This document shows positions 46,570 to 55,977 of a stretch of 64,000 nt of DNA, one piece after another. Within the stretch, counting starts at the first letter, position 1, and each line of letters begins with the position of its first letter. The DNA is from Pandoraea aquatica. GTDB lineage: Bacteria; Pseudomonadota; Gammaproteobacteria; Burkholderiales; Burkholderiaceae. The stretch spans positions 62,001 through 126,000 of the forward strand of contig NZ_CABPSN010000007.1 in the NCBI RefSeq assembly GCF_902459565.1, given 5' to 3'. The translations under genes and the position numbers were made by a program. The notes beneath the pieces are model-generated. The model had not been told where the DNA came from. It saw only the letters and a list, made by a program, of their open reading frames with translations, and searched no databases.

Positions 46570-46878
46570 TCAATAGCCGTACCAGCGGCCATGACGCCAG
46601 TAACCACGACCGTAGCCGCCGTAACCGTACGGACGACCGTAGTACGCCGGCGGCGGGCCATAGTAGACCGGGGCCGGGGCGACATAGACGGGCGGAGGTG
46701 CAACGTAGACCGGCGGAGGCGGCGCAACGTAGACCGGTGCCGGCGCATAAACCGGGGCCGGTGCGATCAGCGGTACGCCAATACCGATACCGACCGAAAC
46801 GTGTGCCTGCGCCGTCCCGATCGCACCCGCGGCGAGCGCGACCCCGGCGATGGCAAAGGCGGCAAACTTGGTTTTCAT
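46570..46878 (-). CDS. Exported Pro/Tyr/Gly-rich repeat protein
   Basis: 102 aa. Signal peptide MKTKFAAFAIAGVALAAGAIGTAQA, then HVSVGIGIGVPL, repeats of the form AP-VYVAPPP (six or seven copies, about 45-75) and a Gly/Tyr/Arg end (YGGYGRGYWRHGRWYGY). Start at ATG 46878; the upstream in-frame part is not signal-like. Secreted or cell-surface protein of unknown function; such tails occur in small envelope stress proteins. Confidence 0.82.
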   Translation of the reverse strand: MKTKFAAFAIAGVALAAGAIGTAQAHVSVGIGIGVPLIAPAPVYAPAPVYVAPPPPVYVAPPPVYVAPAPVYYGPPPAYYGRPYGYGGYGRGYWRHGRWYGY

Positions 46879-47240
46879 GACATTTCTCCTGCGGACTTGG
46901 CAGCGTACTGATGACGGCACCCGAACGGCACCATGCCGTTCGACGCGCCTGGTGCCCGCCGGCACCGTGGTTCGTCAGATTCCTTGGCTTTACTTTACTG
47001 AAGTTCCGAAACGGGGGCGCAACGCAATTGTTGCAAAGTATGCGAAGCCATCCGGTGTGGGGAACGTTCGGGCGTAGAAAAGCGGCCGCCAAACGTGAAA
47101 ATCAGGCCTCTATTCTATTCAGAATCAACGCTTTGCGCTCGTTTCGGTTGACATCGCCCCCTGCGGCGGAGGGTGGCCTGCCGCGCGTGGCGCGCGACAC
47201 TTGTTACATTCATTTACATGGCGCGCGCGGCCTGTGGCGC
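46879..47240. other. Non-coding gap, nothing assigned
   Basis: Upstream of the Pro/Tyr-rich gene. AT-rich near 46985-47020, probably its promoter, but no convincing boxes or genes seen. Confidence 0.4.
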
Positions 47241-47283
47241 AAAAACACCGGGCGAATGCCGCTTGCGCAACACTCGCCCGGTG
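47241..47283 (-). terminator. Terminator of the Cys-repeat protein gene
   Basis: Minus-strand stem CACCGGGCGA / TCGCCCGGTG with an 18-nt loop followed by TTTTT, 100 bp past the stop at 47385. Confidence 0.65.
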
Positions 47284-47384
47284 CCGACGTCCGGTGCTCA
47301 CCCGTGGTGACGGACCGAGACGCCTCCTCCTCCCTGCTAAACCTGCTGTCGTTCTAATCGGTAAGTGCCGGTGCTCACGGCAGC

Positions 47385-47969
47385 TTATTGGTGATAGCGC
47401 GACTTGGCGTCGGCCACACAGCTGTCCTTGCTATTGCCCGCCAGGCTGTCGCAACGCTCCATTGCCGCCTTGTACTCGGCCTTGTTGGCGTCGGCGTTGG
47501 CATCCTGACGTGCCGCCATGGTGTCCTTGGACGATTCGCGACTCGTACGCATGACCTTGGCGTCGCCATAGGCCTTGGTCTTGGCGGCGTCGGCATCCTT
47601 CACGCAAACGTCCTTCTCGTTGCCCTTCTTGTCGTCGCAACGCAGCTTGGCAACGCTGTAATCGGCGTCGGCCTTGGCGATGGCCGCGTCGTAGCGGGCC
47701 TTCGGCGTCTGCTTGTAATCGCCTTCGGCGTTAGCCTTGGCGATCTTCTCCTTGCCCTTCGCGTCTTCCACGCAAATCTTCTTGGCGTTGTCCTTCATGT
47801 CCTCGCAACGCGCGGAGGCAGCCTTGTAGTCCGCTTCGGCCGACTTTTGGGCAGCTTCGTAACGGTCCTTGGCCGCGGCATCGGCCGCGCTGGCCGTCGT
47901 GGCGCCGAGCATGCCTGCCGCCGCGATGCAGGCGCAGGTCAGGACGTTCATAGCGATTCGATGTGACAT
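47385..47969 (-). CDS. Exported helical protein with three Cys-pair repeats
   Basis: 194 aa. Signal peptide ending ATTASA, then a Lys/Ala/Asp-rich helical periplasmic protein. Three tandem units of about 50 residues each contain C-X9-C pairs: ARCEDMKDNAKKICVEDAK, LRCDDKKGNEKDVCVKDAD and ERCDSLAGNSKDSCVADAK, separated by A-A-K-A-EADY-like spacers. The regular pairs could form one disulfide per helical hairpin. No known enzyme motif. It heads a run of small stress-related genes. Confidence 0.8.
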   Translation of the reverse strand: MSHRIAMNVLTCACIAAAGMLGATTASAADAAAKDRYEAAQKSAEADYKAASARCEDMKDNAKKICVEDAKGKEKIAKANAEGDYKQTPKARYDAAIAKADADYSVAKLRCDDKKGNEKDVCVKDADAAKTKAYGDAKVMRTSRESSKDTMAARQDANADANKAEYKAAMERCDSLAGNSKDSCVADAKSRYHQ

Positions 47970-48131
47970 CTTGGAGTCCTCCTAGGCTGGGGATTGGGCG
48001 AGCATGGGGCGACGCCCGGACGGCATGGGGAATGCATCATGCGCCGTGCGTCGCGTATCGGGGGGATGTCGATGCTGTCGGGTGCTGCGCGCCGGTGTCG
48101 TCACACACCGGTCGATGCGGTCGATGCCGCG

Positions 48132-48269
48132 TTACTTGTTGCGGTCGGCCGCGCCCTGAATGGCTTCGCCGCCCTTTTCAACGTCCTTGCCCGCGCCGTG
48201 GATGGTGTTGCAACCGGCCAGGCCCAGTGCGAAGCCCGAAAGCAGTGCGATGGCGATCAATCGTTTCAT
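48132..48269 (-). CDS. Entericidin family lipoprotein
   Basis: 45 aa: MKRLIAIALLSGFALGLAGC lipobox with acylated Cys20, then NTIHGAGKDVEKGGEAIQGAADRNK, typical of entericidin A/B (small stationary-phase and envelope-stress lipoproteins). AAGGAG-like site upstream of ATG 48269. Confidence 0.88.
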   Translation of the reverse strand: MKRLIAIALLSGFALGLAGCNTIHGAGKDVEKGGEAIQGAADRNK

Positions 48270-48379
48270 TTTGATTTCTCCTTGGAGAGATGATGTCGTC
48301 CGAAGCGCATAGGACGCGCGAGCGGGGGAAGGGCCACACCCGCCTCCCGGCGGGCATGGCTCACGCGAATGACGCTGGC

Positions 48380-48586
48380 TTACCAGAGCTTGTGCTGGTT
48401 ATTCCAGGTGTCGACTTCCTTCTCGGCATCGGCCTTGGCCTTGCCGTAGCGCTCCTGGATCACACCGACGAACTTGTCGCGATTGCCTTCGATCTTCAGC
48501 AGATCGTCGTCCGTCAGGTCGGCCCACTTCTTCTTCGCTTCGCCCTTGAGCTGGTTCCACTTGCCCTTGATCAGATCCGAGTTCAT
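48380..48586 (-). CDS. CsbD family stress protein
   Basis: 68 aa, CsbD/YjbJ type: MNSDLIKGKWNQLKGEAKKKWADLTDDDLLKIEGNRDKFVGVIQERYGKAKADAEKEVDTW, a small acidic/basic helical protein induced by general stress. ATG at 48586 with GAGGAG eight bases upstream. Confidence 0.93.
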   Translation of the reverse strand: MNSDLIKGKWNQLKGEAKKKWADLTDDDLLKIEGNRDKFVGVIQERYGKAKADAEKEVDTWNNQHKLW

Positions 48587-48793
48587 AAACAACTCCTCAG
48601 TGTTGGGTTAGTTCGGGTGCTTCTGCGGGGAGTCCGCGATTCCGAGACTTGGCGCGCACGGTGCGGCGCACGCCCGGAAACCACAATCCGCGCCCCTCAA
48701 GGCGTCGGCAGGTGATTCCATGGTAGGGAGTGCGAAGTGATCGTGCTGTCAGCCGCGGGGGCAACGCGGTGTAGGCGGAGTCGGGTTGCGCTG

Positions 48794-50305
48794 TCAGTGC
48801 ATTCCGACCGGCGGGCGGGGCGGCTGCGAGGCGTCCGTCTTGCCGGACGCGTTGGGGCTGTCGGACGATGCCTCGCCCGATTGTGCCGAGACGGTGCTCT
48901 CGGTGACTTCGGTCGCGATATCCATCGCATCGGCCGGATTGCACAAGGGGAGTACCACCTGAATCTCAGTGCCCAGACGCTGCGGCAGCGAGTGAATGTC
49001 GATGCGTCCGCCCTTGGCCGATACACGCTGACGCATGCCGAAAAGGCCGTGCGTTTTGGGCTTGTTGAACTGATCTTGCGTGAGGCCGATGCCGTTATCG
49101 ATCACTTCGAGGCGCACGCGCTGGTCGTCGCAAGCGAGGGCGACGCGCACGGTGGTGGCACGCGCGTACTTGCCCGCGTTCGTCAGCGCTTCCTGCGCCA
49201 CGCGGAACAGCACGATGGCGGTCGACTCGGGCAACGCGAAGTCTTCCTCAGGCAAATCGAGATCGAGTTGCCAGTGTTGCTGATCGGCGGTTTCTTCCGC
49301 GAGCGAGCGCAGCGCGGTGACGAGGCCGAAGTTGATCAGCACGGTCGGCCGCAGGTTCTCGATGATGCGGCGCTTGGTCTGAATACCGGAGTCGAGATTG
49401 CGTTGCGCGCGCGCGAGTTTCTCGGAAATCACCGGCTCGACGTTGCGTAGCTTGTGGTGCGCCCACGTGACATCCATCTTGCACGCCGTGAGAATCGCGC
49501 CGAGTTCGTCGTGCAATTCGCGCGACAGCCGTGTCTTCTCGTCTTCGCTCACGTTCTGCAAGTGGGTGGCCAGTTCGTCGAGTTGTTCGGTGCGCTCACG
49601 CACGAGCCTGTCGAGGTGTGCCTGCTGCTCATGCAACTGGTCGCGGGCGAGTTGTTCCTGACGCATCTGCTTGCCGAGCGAGCGGAACAACAGCACGAAG
49701 AGCAGAATCGTCAGCACCGACAGTGCGCCGGCGCTGACCGCCGAGATCGCCTGATCGAAGCGGCCGTCGTCCTGCGCGGTGCGGGCGCGGGCCAGTTCCC
49801 GGTTATAGAGATCGGTAATGCCGGTCTGCACCGGTTCCATCGTCCCGATGCCGAGATTGGCCGGTGATAAGGCTTCCTCCAGCGTCATCTCGCCTTGCGT
49901 CACGGCGGATCGTGCGGTGTCCATCGCCGTAATGCGCTGGGAGAACATCGTCATGACACGGGCGAATTCACGCGTGGCCTGATCGTCGTTCACATCCTTG
50001 TAATGCTGGATGATGAGTGCGGAGAGATCGCGGATGCGTCGCACGGCCGACAGATACGGATCCAGATAGACCGGATTGTTCGTGAGCAAATAGCCGCGCT
50101 GGCTTGCAACCACCGTCGAGGTCCGCGCAATGATCTCGTTAAGCTCATTGGCGGCGGTCATGTTTTGCAGCGCCGCTTCGTAGGTGGATGCGAGACGACG
50201 GTGTGCCGACTCCAGACCGATCAGACTGCCGACCGTGATGACGATCGCAGCGATCATGGCGATGATCCAGCTTCGGCGACGCAACCAGGACGTAAATCGG
50301 GGCAT
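48794..50305 (-). CDS. CHASE3-type sensor histidine kinase (HisKA_3)
   Basis: 503-aa membrane kinase. Helix at about 12-32, CHASE3-like periplasmic domain ([21 protein letters not shown]), second helix near 215 ([20 protein letters not shown]), coiled coil, H-box [15 protein letters not shown] of the NarX/UhpB class, ATPase motifs [15 protein letters not shown] and DNGIGL...[10 protein letters not shown]. Long Ser/Thr/Pro C-terminal tail. ATG at 50305 chosen. Probable partners are the NarL-type regulator at 51809 and/or the receiver at 52462. Confidence 0.9.
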   Translation of the reverse strand: MPRFTSWLRRRSWIIAMIAAIVITVGSLIGLESAHRRLASTYEAALQNMTAANELNEIIARTSTVVASQRGYLLTNNPVYLDPYLSAVRRIRDLSALIIQHYKDVNDDQATREFARVMTMFSQRITAMDTARSAVTQGEMTLEEALSPANLGIGTMEPVQTGITDLYNRELARARTAQDDGRFDQAISAVSAGALSVLTILLFVLLFRSLGKQMRQEQLARDQLHEQQAHLDRLVRERTEQLDELATHLQNVSEDEKTRLSRELHDELGAILTACKMDVTWAHHKLRNVEPVISEKLARAQRNLDSGIQTKRRIIENLRPTVLINFGLVTALRSLAEETADQQHWQLDLDLPEEDFALPESTAIVLFRVAQEALTNAGKYARATTVRVALACDDQRVRLEVIDNGIGLTQDQFNKPKTHGLFGMRQRVSAKGGRIDIHSLPQRLGTEIQVVLPLCNPADAMDIATEVTESTVSAQSGEASSDSPNASGKTDASQPPRPPVGMH

Positions 50306-50553
50306 TGGGCGGGGTTTGGATGACCGTTGATAGCGGGGAGTGCTTCGATCATACGGCGAAAATCGCACCATCCGCCCAATTGTCAGCAAATTCCTACGCA
50401 AAAACCAGCGCCGCGCGGGCAGTCCCGCGAGCGGCGTTTTTCTACTATTCATTCAGCGCCCTCGGGTGGGTGTGCCGCCTGATACGGCAGTGCACCCGCC
50501 GCAGGGAGCCAGAAAGTCTCCGGGAAACGACATATGAAACCAAGGAGAACGCC

Positions 50554-50730
50554 ATGCTGAAGTGGGCTTTGTTGTTCGCGCTGGTATCGATCGTGGCAGG
50601 CCTGTTGGGCTTTACCGGGATCGCCGCCGGTGCCGCCGGGATTGCGAAGATTCTGTTCGTACTGTTCCTGGTGCTGTTCGTGGTTTTCTTGCTGCTTGGC
50701 CTGACCGTCGCCAAGAAAATCGTCGACTAG
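50554..50730 (+). CDS. DUF1328 small membrane protein (copy 1)
   Basis: 58 aa, two hydrophobic helices around [16 protein letters not shown], the DUF1328/YtjA signature. AAGGAG before ATG 50554. Function of the family is unknown; often stress-induced. Followed by a paralogue 120 bp downstream. Confidence 0.9.
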   Translation: MLKWALLFALVSIVAGLLGFTGIAAGAAGIAKILFVLFLVLFVVFLLLGLTVAKKIVD

Positions 50731-50850
50731 AAGCGCGCTGCGGCGCGGTCGAGTTTTGCGCCGCAGCATCGCCATGTGGTGCGCGGCAAGCGGTTCGCGC
50801 TGCGCGTGCCACATGTGCCGCGCGGGCCATCGACATTCAAGGAGGTTGCG

Positions 50851-51012
50851 ATGCTTCACTATGCCGTTGTTTTCTTCGTGATCGCGTTGATCGCCGCGGT
50901 TTTCGGTTTCACGGGAATCGCCGCGGGTGCGGCTGAAATCGCGAAGATTCTGTTCTTCATCTTCCTGGTGATCTTCCTGGTCACGCTGCTCTTCGGGGTG
51001 GTCCGACGATAG
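50851..51012 (+). CDS. DUF1328 small membrane protein (copy 2)
   Basis: 53 aa with the same core [16 protein letters not shown] as copy 1, so a tandem duplication. AAGGAGG seven bases before ATG 50851. Confidence 0.9.
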   Translation: MLHYAVVFFVIALIAAVFGFTGIAAGAAEIAKILFFIFLVIFLVTLLFGVVRR

Positions 51013-51127
51013 ATACCGTCAGGGAACGCAGGGCGGCCTGAGCCGCCCTTCGCCATATCTGGCGATGACGCAATGTCGTCCACCCAACCCCGGCATACTC
51101 GCCAAACCGCTACAGGAGGATTCGCAG

Positions 51128-51736
51128 ATGCATACCGCCAAGCACGCTAAACAGCACGCCAAGCAGGCCAAGCACGCGATGACCGGTAATGGTCATAGCC
51201 AGCACGCGGGAGAGGATTTCGAAATCGACGTTCGCGCCTTGCGCGAGCGTGCCCGTGAGCACCTCGACGAAGGTGCCGTCACGGAGGACTATCGGGCCGA
51301 TCGCGACGCGGTCGTGCACATGCTCAACGATGCGCTCGCCACGGAACTGGTCTGCGTGTTGCGCTACAAACGCCATCATTTCATGGCCACGGGGATTCAC
51401 TCCGAGCCGGTGGCCGCCGAATTCGCCGAGCACGCCACGCAGGAGCAGGATCACGCGGATCGCATCGCGGCGCGTATCGTGCAACTGGGCGGCGAGCCGG
51501 ATTTCTCGCCCGACAGCCTTTCCTCGCGCAGCCATGCCGAGTACGTCACATGTAAGACCCTGCGCGACATGATTCGCGAAAACCTCGTCGCCGAGCGTAT
51601 TGCGATTGAGAGTTACCGCGAGATGATTCATTATTTGGGCGACCGGGATACCACAACCCGTCGCTTGCTCGAAGAAATCCTCGCCGTCGAGGAAGAGCAT
51701 GCCGACGATATGCGGGATCTACTCGACCGGGAGTGA
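51128..51736 (+). CDS. Ferritin-like (bacterioferritin-type) protein
   Basis: 202 aa. A His/Lys-rich N-terminal extension (HTAKHAKQHAKQAKHAM) precedes a four-helix diiron domain with E in ALATELVCVLRYKRHHF, ExxH in ATQEQDHADRI, E in NLVAERIAIESY and ExxH in VEEEHADDM. Likely iron storage or detoxification under stress. CAGGAGGA before ATG 51128. Confidence 0.87.
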   Translation: MHTAKHAKQHAKQAKHAMTGNGHSQHAGEDFEIDVRALRERAREHLDEGAVTEDYRADRDAVVHMLNDALATELVCVLRYKRHHFMATGIHSEPVAAEFAEHATQEQDHADRIAARIVQLGGEPDFSPDSLSSRSHAEYVTCKTLRDMIRENLVAERIAIESYREMIHYLGDRDTTTRRLLEEILAVEEEHADDMRDLLDRE

Positions 51737-51808
51737 TGGCCATGGCGCGCGCACCGAATTCACTCAAGTGCGGCCAGGAGGCCGACGGGGACAGTCTCTG
51801 GAGCTTAG

Positions 51809-52450
51809 ATGTCACTCACAATAAAAATCCTCATTGCCGACGACCACGCCATCGTGCGTACCGGCTTCAAGCAATTCATTGCCGACGAGTCGGACATGGA
51901 GGTGCTGGGCGAAGCCGCGAGCGGGGACGAGGTGATTCGTGCCGTGCGCGAAACCGAATTCGATGTCGTGCTGTTGGATATCGCCATGCCTGACAAGAAC
52001 GGCATCGACACCCTGCGCGTGATCAAGCAATTGCGACCCGAGCAGGGTGTGCTGTTCCTGTCCACGTATCCGGAAGCGCAATACGCGGTCAATCTGCTGC
52101 GCGCCGGCGCCGACGGATATCTGATGAAGGATGCGGCGCCCGAAGAAATCATTCGGGCGATCCGCACGGTGGCACGCGGTCATCGCTACGTCAGCGAAGT
52201 GACGGCGGACCTGCTGGCGCAGAAGCTCGACAAGCCGGTCGACGAGCCCATGCACGAGCAGCTTTCGGAGCGCGAATTCCAGGTGTTCTGCAAGCTGGCG
52301 CAGGGCCGTACGCCGACCGAGATCGCCGACGAGTTGCATCTGTCGGTGAAGACCGTCAGCACGTATCGCGCACGCGTGCTGGAAAAGATGCATTTGAAAA
52401 CTAATGCCGACCTGACGCTTTATGCGCTCAAGAACGGCCTGATCAGTTGA
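51809..52450 (+). CDS. NarL/FixJ-family response regulator
   Basis: 213 aa. Receiver with DD in IADDHAIV, phospho-acceptor Asp in VVLLDIAMPDKNG and Lys in YLMKDAAPEE; C-terminal LuxR helix-turn-helix (LSEREFQVFCKLAQGRTPTEIADELHLSVKTVSTYRARVLEKMHLKTNADLTLYAL). Resembles GacA/UvrY/RqpR-type regulators. Probable partner of the kinase at 48794-50305. Confidence 0.93.
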   Translation: MSLTIKILIADDHAIVRTGFKQFIADESDMEVLGEAASGDEVIRAVRETEFDVVLLDIAMPDKNGIDTLRVIKQLRPEQGVLFLSTYPEAQYAVNLLRAGADGYLMKDAAPEEIIRAIRTVARGHRYVSEVTADLLAQKLDKPVDEPMHEQLSEREFQVFCKLAQGRTPTEIADELHLSVKTVSTYRARVLEKMHLKTNADLTLYALKNGLIS

Positions 52451-52461
52451 GAGAGGCTTTC

Positions 52462-52884
52462 ATGTCAACTGGGAACGCAGCAACGCTTACGGGGACGCGT
52501 ACGCCCCTCAAGGTGCTGCTGATCGAAGATTCGGCGGTGATTCGCGAGAGTCTGTCCGAAGCGCTCGGATCGAGCGGGATGCTGGAAGTGACAGGCGTGG
52601 CGGAGACGGCCGACGACGCGGTCCGTACCCTTGAAAACGATTCCTTCGACGCGGTCATCGTCGATATCCAGTTGCGGCGCGGCTCGGGCATGGACGTGCT
52701 GTCGTACCTGCACAGCAACGGCATGCTGGAAAAGCTGATGGCGATCGTGCTGACCAACTATGCGCTCGCGACCTACCGCAAGCGCTGCCAGCAACTGGGC
52801 GTGCGGCACTTTTTCGACAAGTCGCTGGAGTTCGACGAAGTCATCAGAGTGCTCGACGATTTTGCCAACGAACGGCGGGCCTGA
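52462..52884 (+). CDS. Stand-alone receiver (CheY-like) protein
   Basis: 140 aa, receiver only: VLLIEDSAVIRESL, phospho-acceptor Asp in DAVIVDIQLRRGSGMD, Lys in HFFDKSLEFDE. No output domain. GAGAGG before ATG 52462; starts 11 bp after the NarL-type regulator. It could act as a phosphate sink or act on another protein. Confidence 0.88.
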   Translation: MSTGNAATLTGTRTPLKVLLIEDSAVIRESLSEALGSSGMLEVTGVAETADDAVRTLENDSFDAVIVDIQLRRGSGMDVLSYLHSNGMLEKLMAIVLTNYALATYRKRCQQLGVRHFFDKSLEFDEVIRVLDDFANERRA

Positions 52885-52938
52885 GGCCTGTGCTCACTAC
52901 CTGCGAAAAATCGTATAAAGAGATCAAATTTTATTATT

Positions 52939-52967
52939 TTCAACTATTTAGGCGCATGGGCTAGAAT
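52939..52967 (+). promoter_or_regulatory. Sigma-70-like promoter of metNIQ
   Basis: TTCAAC (52939-52944), 17-bp spacer, TAGAAT (52962-52967) in an AT-rich region, about 78 bp before metN. No S-box or other riboswitch fold was recognised. Confidence 0.55.
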
Positions 52968-53044
52968 ATTGCCTTTGCGCTAAATAGAGTCTTGGCGGCG
53001 GCACTGTGCGGGAAGTTTCGGCAGTGGGGCTGCTATTTTTTTGC

Positions 53045-54079
53045 ATGATCGAACTCCAGAACATTACCCAGCGCTTCGCTGGACCCAAGGGGCCGATCGA
53101 CGCGCTTTCCAATATCAGCCTGTCGATCGAGCGCGGCGAAGTTTTCGGCATCATCGGCCGAAGCGGCGCCGGTAAGAGCACGCTTGTGCGTGTCATTAAC
53201 CTACTCAACCGTCCCAGCGACGGTTCGGTGCGCGTCGACGGTCAAGACCTGACCTCGCTGTCGTCCGACGAGCTGCGCAAGGCGCGCCGTCGCATCGGCA
53301 TGATCTTCCAGCACTTCAACCTGCTCAGCTCGCGCACCGTCTACCAGAACGTGGCGCTGCCGCTGGAGCTCGCGGGCATGCCGGCCGAAGAGATTCGTGC
53401 GAAGGTGTTGCCGCTGCTCGAACTCGTAGGCCTCACCGCACAGAAGGATCGCTATCCGTCGCAGATTTCCGGCGGTCAGAAGCAGCGTGTGGGTATTGCC
53501 CGTGCGCTCGCGAGCGAGCCGCAAGTGCTGCTCTCGGACGAAGCCACCTCGGCCCTCGACCCCGAGACGACCCGTTCGATTCTCGAACTGCTCAAGCGCA
53601 TCAACCGCGAACTCGGCCTGACGGTCGTGCTGATCACGCACCAGATGGAAGTGATCAAGCAGGTTTGCGACCGTGTGGCGGTGCTCGACGCCGGCCGTGT
53701 GGTCGAACAGGGTGCCGTGATCGACGTGTTCCTGCGTCCGCGCCACGAAGTCACCCGCGCGCTGATCGGCGACGTGATTGCGCAAGAGCTGCCCGAGGGC
53801 GTGCGTCAGCGTGTGGCGTCGCGCATCGGCAACGGCCACGACCATCTGTATCGCCTGGCGTTCTCCGGCGCGGGCGTGGATCAGCCGCTGCTGTCCGAAG
53901 CGATTCGCCGCTACGAACTCGATTTCAATATCCTGCATGGCCAGATCGACGAGATCCAGGGGCAGGCGTTCGGATCGCTCGCCGTGATGGCGGGCGGCAC
54001 CCCGGCCCGCGTGGCCGAAGCCATGGCGTTCCTCGCCAGTCAAGGCGTTGTCGTAGAGGAGCTGAGCCATGTGGAGTGA
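53045..54079 (+). CDS. metN: Methionine ABC transporter ATPase
   Basis: 344 aa. Walker [11 protein letters not shown]-loop [15 protein letters not shown], signature [14 protein letters not shown], Walker [15 protein letters not shown], then the C-terminal NIL domain (about 265-344) that binds methionine and inhibits transport. ATG at 53045; earlier residues from 53006 are not conserved. Overlaps metI by 11 bases. Confidence 0.96.
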   Translation: MIELQNITQRFAGPKGPIDALSNISLSIERGEVFGIIGRSGAGKSTLVRVINLLNRPSDGSVRVDGQDLTSLSSDELRKARRRIGMIFQHFNLLSSRTVYQNVALPLELAGMPAEEIRAKVLPLLELVGLTAQKDRYPSQISGGQKQRVGIARALASEPQVLLSDEATSALDPETTRSILELLKRINRELGLTVVLITHQMEVIKQVCDRVAVLDAGRVVEQGAVIDVFLRPRHEVTRALIGDVIAQELPEGVRQRVASRIGNGHDHLYRLAFSGAGVDQPLLSEAIRRYELDFNILHGQIDEIQGQAFGSLAVMAGGTPARVAEAMAFLASQGVVVEELSHVE

Positions 54080-54722
54080 AATGTTCGATCTGTTCGTCTC
54101 GTCGTTCTGGGAGACGTTGATCATGGTCGGTATCTCCGGCCTGATCGGCGCGGTCGTGGGCGTGCCGCTGGGCGTGCTGCTGTATCTGACGGACCGCAAC
54201 GGCGTGTTGCAGAACCTGCCGACCAACCGGATCGTCGGCATTCTCGTCAACGCCGTGCGCTCGACGCCGTTCATCATCTTGCTCGTGGCGGTGATTCCGT
54301 TCACGCGACTGATCGTCGGCTCGTCCATCGGCACGATGGCCGCCGTGGTGCCGCTCACGATTGCTGCCGCACCGTTCGTGGCGCGTCTGGTCGAGACCGC
54401 GCTGCGTGAAGTGGACCGTGGTCTGATCGAGGCGGCCCAGTCGATGGGTGCGACGACCGGCCAGATCGTCATGAAGGTGTTGCTGCCCGAGGCGTTGCCC
54501 GGCATCGTCGCCGGTCTGACGATCACGTTCGTGAGCCTGGTCGGTTACTCGGCGATGGCCGGCGCGATCGGCGGCGGCGGGTTGGGCGACCTCGGCATCC
54601 GATACGGCTATCAGCGCTTCCTGCCGGAAGTCATGATCACCGTGGTGTTGATCCTGATCGTTTTCGTGCAACTGGTGCAGACGTTCGGCGACTGGCTGGT
54701 GCGACGTCTGAGCCACAAGTAA
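54069..54722 (+). CDS. metI: Methionine ABC transporter permease
   Basis: 217 aa, five hydrophobic segments, EAA loop [32 protein letters not shown] and the family signature [26 protein letters not shown]. Middle gene of metNIQ. Confidence 0.96.
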   Translation: MWSEMFDLFVSSFWETLIMVGISGLIGAVVGVPLGVLLYLTDRNGVLQNLPTNRIVGILVNAVRSTPFIILLVAVIPFTRLIVGSSIGTMAAVVPLTIAAAPFVARLVETALREVDRGLIEAAQSMGATTGQIVMKVLLPEALPGIVAGLTITFVSLVGYSAMAGAIGGGGLGDLGIRYGYQRFLPEVMITVVLILIVFVQLVQTFGDWLVRRLSHK

Positions 54723-54791
54723 TTCCCACATAACAACGGTTGCCGGTCCTGCCGGCCAATCGGCACTTCACTCACACACGCGAGGTTTTTC

Positions 54792-55604
54792 ATGCAACGT
54801 CGTACGCTTTTCAAGCTGCTGGCCGGTGTTGGCGCCGCCACGGTATTCGCCACGCAATTCGCCGCTCCGGCGGCTGCGGCTGACGCCATCAACCTGAAGG
54901 TGGGTGTGACGGGCGGCCCGCACGCTCAGATCTTCGACGAAGTGAAGAAAGTCGCAGCCAAGGACGGCCTGAACCTCAAGGTCATCGAGTTCAGCGATTA
55001 CGTGCAGCCGAACGCGGCGCTGTCGTCGGGCGATCTGGACGTGAACAGCTACCAGCACCAGCCGTACCTCGACGCGCAGGTGAAGGACCGTGGCTACAAG
55101 CTCGAATCGATCGCCAAGACGGTGATCTTCCCGATGGGCATCTACTCGAAGAAGATCAAGTCGCTGGCCGATCTGAAGACGGGTGACAAGGTCTCGCTGC
55201 CGAACGACCCGACCAATGGCGGCCGTGCGCTGCTGTTGCTGCAAAAGCAGGGCCTGATCAAGCTGCGCGCCGACGCCGGTCTGAAGGCAACGCCGATCGA
55301 CGTGGCTGAAAACCCGAAGAAACTGAAGTTCGTGGAACTGGACGCTGCCCAACTGCCGCGCTCGCTCGACGACGTGGCTGTGGCCGTCATCAACACCAAC
55401 TTCGCGATGGAAGCCGGTCTGAACCCGAAGAAGGATTCGATCGCCATCGAAGATGCGAACGGCCCGTACGCCAACGTGCTGGTCATCCGCTCGGCCGACA
55501 AGAACAAGCCGTGGGTCGCCAAGCTGATCAAGGCTTACCACTCGCCGGAAGTGAAGGCCTTCATCGAGCAGAAGTTCGGCGGTTCGGTTGTGACGGCCTG
55601 GTAA
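54792..55604 (+). CDS. metQ: Methionine-binding protein (NlpA family)
   Basis: 270 aa. Signal peptide MQRRTLFKLLAGVGAATVFATQFAAPAAA, then DAINLKVGVTGGPHAQIFDEV, SGDLDVNSYQHQPYLD and IPNDPTNGGRALLLLQ-type segments of MetQ. Cleavage looks like signal peptidase I rather than a lipobox. Ends metNIQ before a strong terminator. Confidence 0.95.
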   Translation: MQRRTLFKLLAGVGAATVFATQFAAPAAAADAINLKVGVTGGPHAQIFDEVKKVAAKDGLNLKVIEFSDYVQPNAALSSGDLDVNSYQHQPYLDAQVKDRGYKLESIAKTVIFPMGIYSKKIKSLADLKTGDKVSLPNDPTNGGRALLLLQKQGLIKLRADAGLKATPIDVAENPKKLKFVELDAAQLPRSLDDVAVAVINTNFAMEAGLNPKKDSIAIEDANGPYANVLVIRSADKNKPWVAKLIKAYHSPEVKAFIEQKFGGSVVTAW

Positions 55605-55669
55605 GTTTCGGGACGAATCGACCGGGTGCCGACTTAGGGCGCGCGGTTCGGTGACCTCCGACAGAAGAA

Positions 55670-55701
55670 CGGCAACGCTTTGCGGCGTTGCCGTTTTTTT
55701 T
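55670..55701 (+). terminator. Intrinsic terminator of metNIQ
   Basis: Stem CGGCAACGC / GCGTTGCCG with a 6-nt loop followed by eight T. Confidence 0.93.
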
Positions 55702-55977
55702 CGTCCTTGTGCGACGCGAATCTCTCCGTCAGGCTACGAATTCTCGCGTGACGGGAGACGGGTGCGGACGCTGTCCCGACATTTGTTGCAATTCCGATGC
55801 TGTCACGGTTTTGTCAAATAACGGCGATAGCCTGAGTGCCAAGTAAAAGAGGGTGCCCATGGGCACCGTCACAAGACGCGGATATGGGCCAAAGAGCAGC
55901 GACCGCACGTGAAACACGGGGAACGGGTGAGACTTCATCGGGGCACATCGACGCAAAGATGCCTCCGGTGCGTATGA
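55702..55977. other. Non-coding gap before the EAL-GGDEF gene
   Basis: 276 bp. No gene or clear promoter seen; the translation start of the next gene may lie a little downstream of its left edge. Confidence 0.4.
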
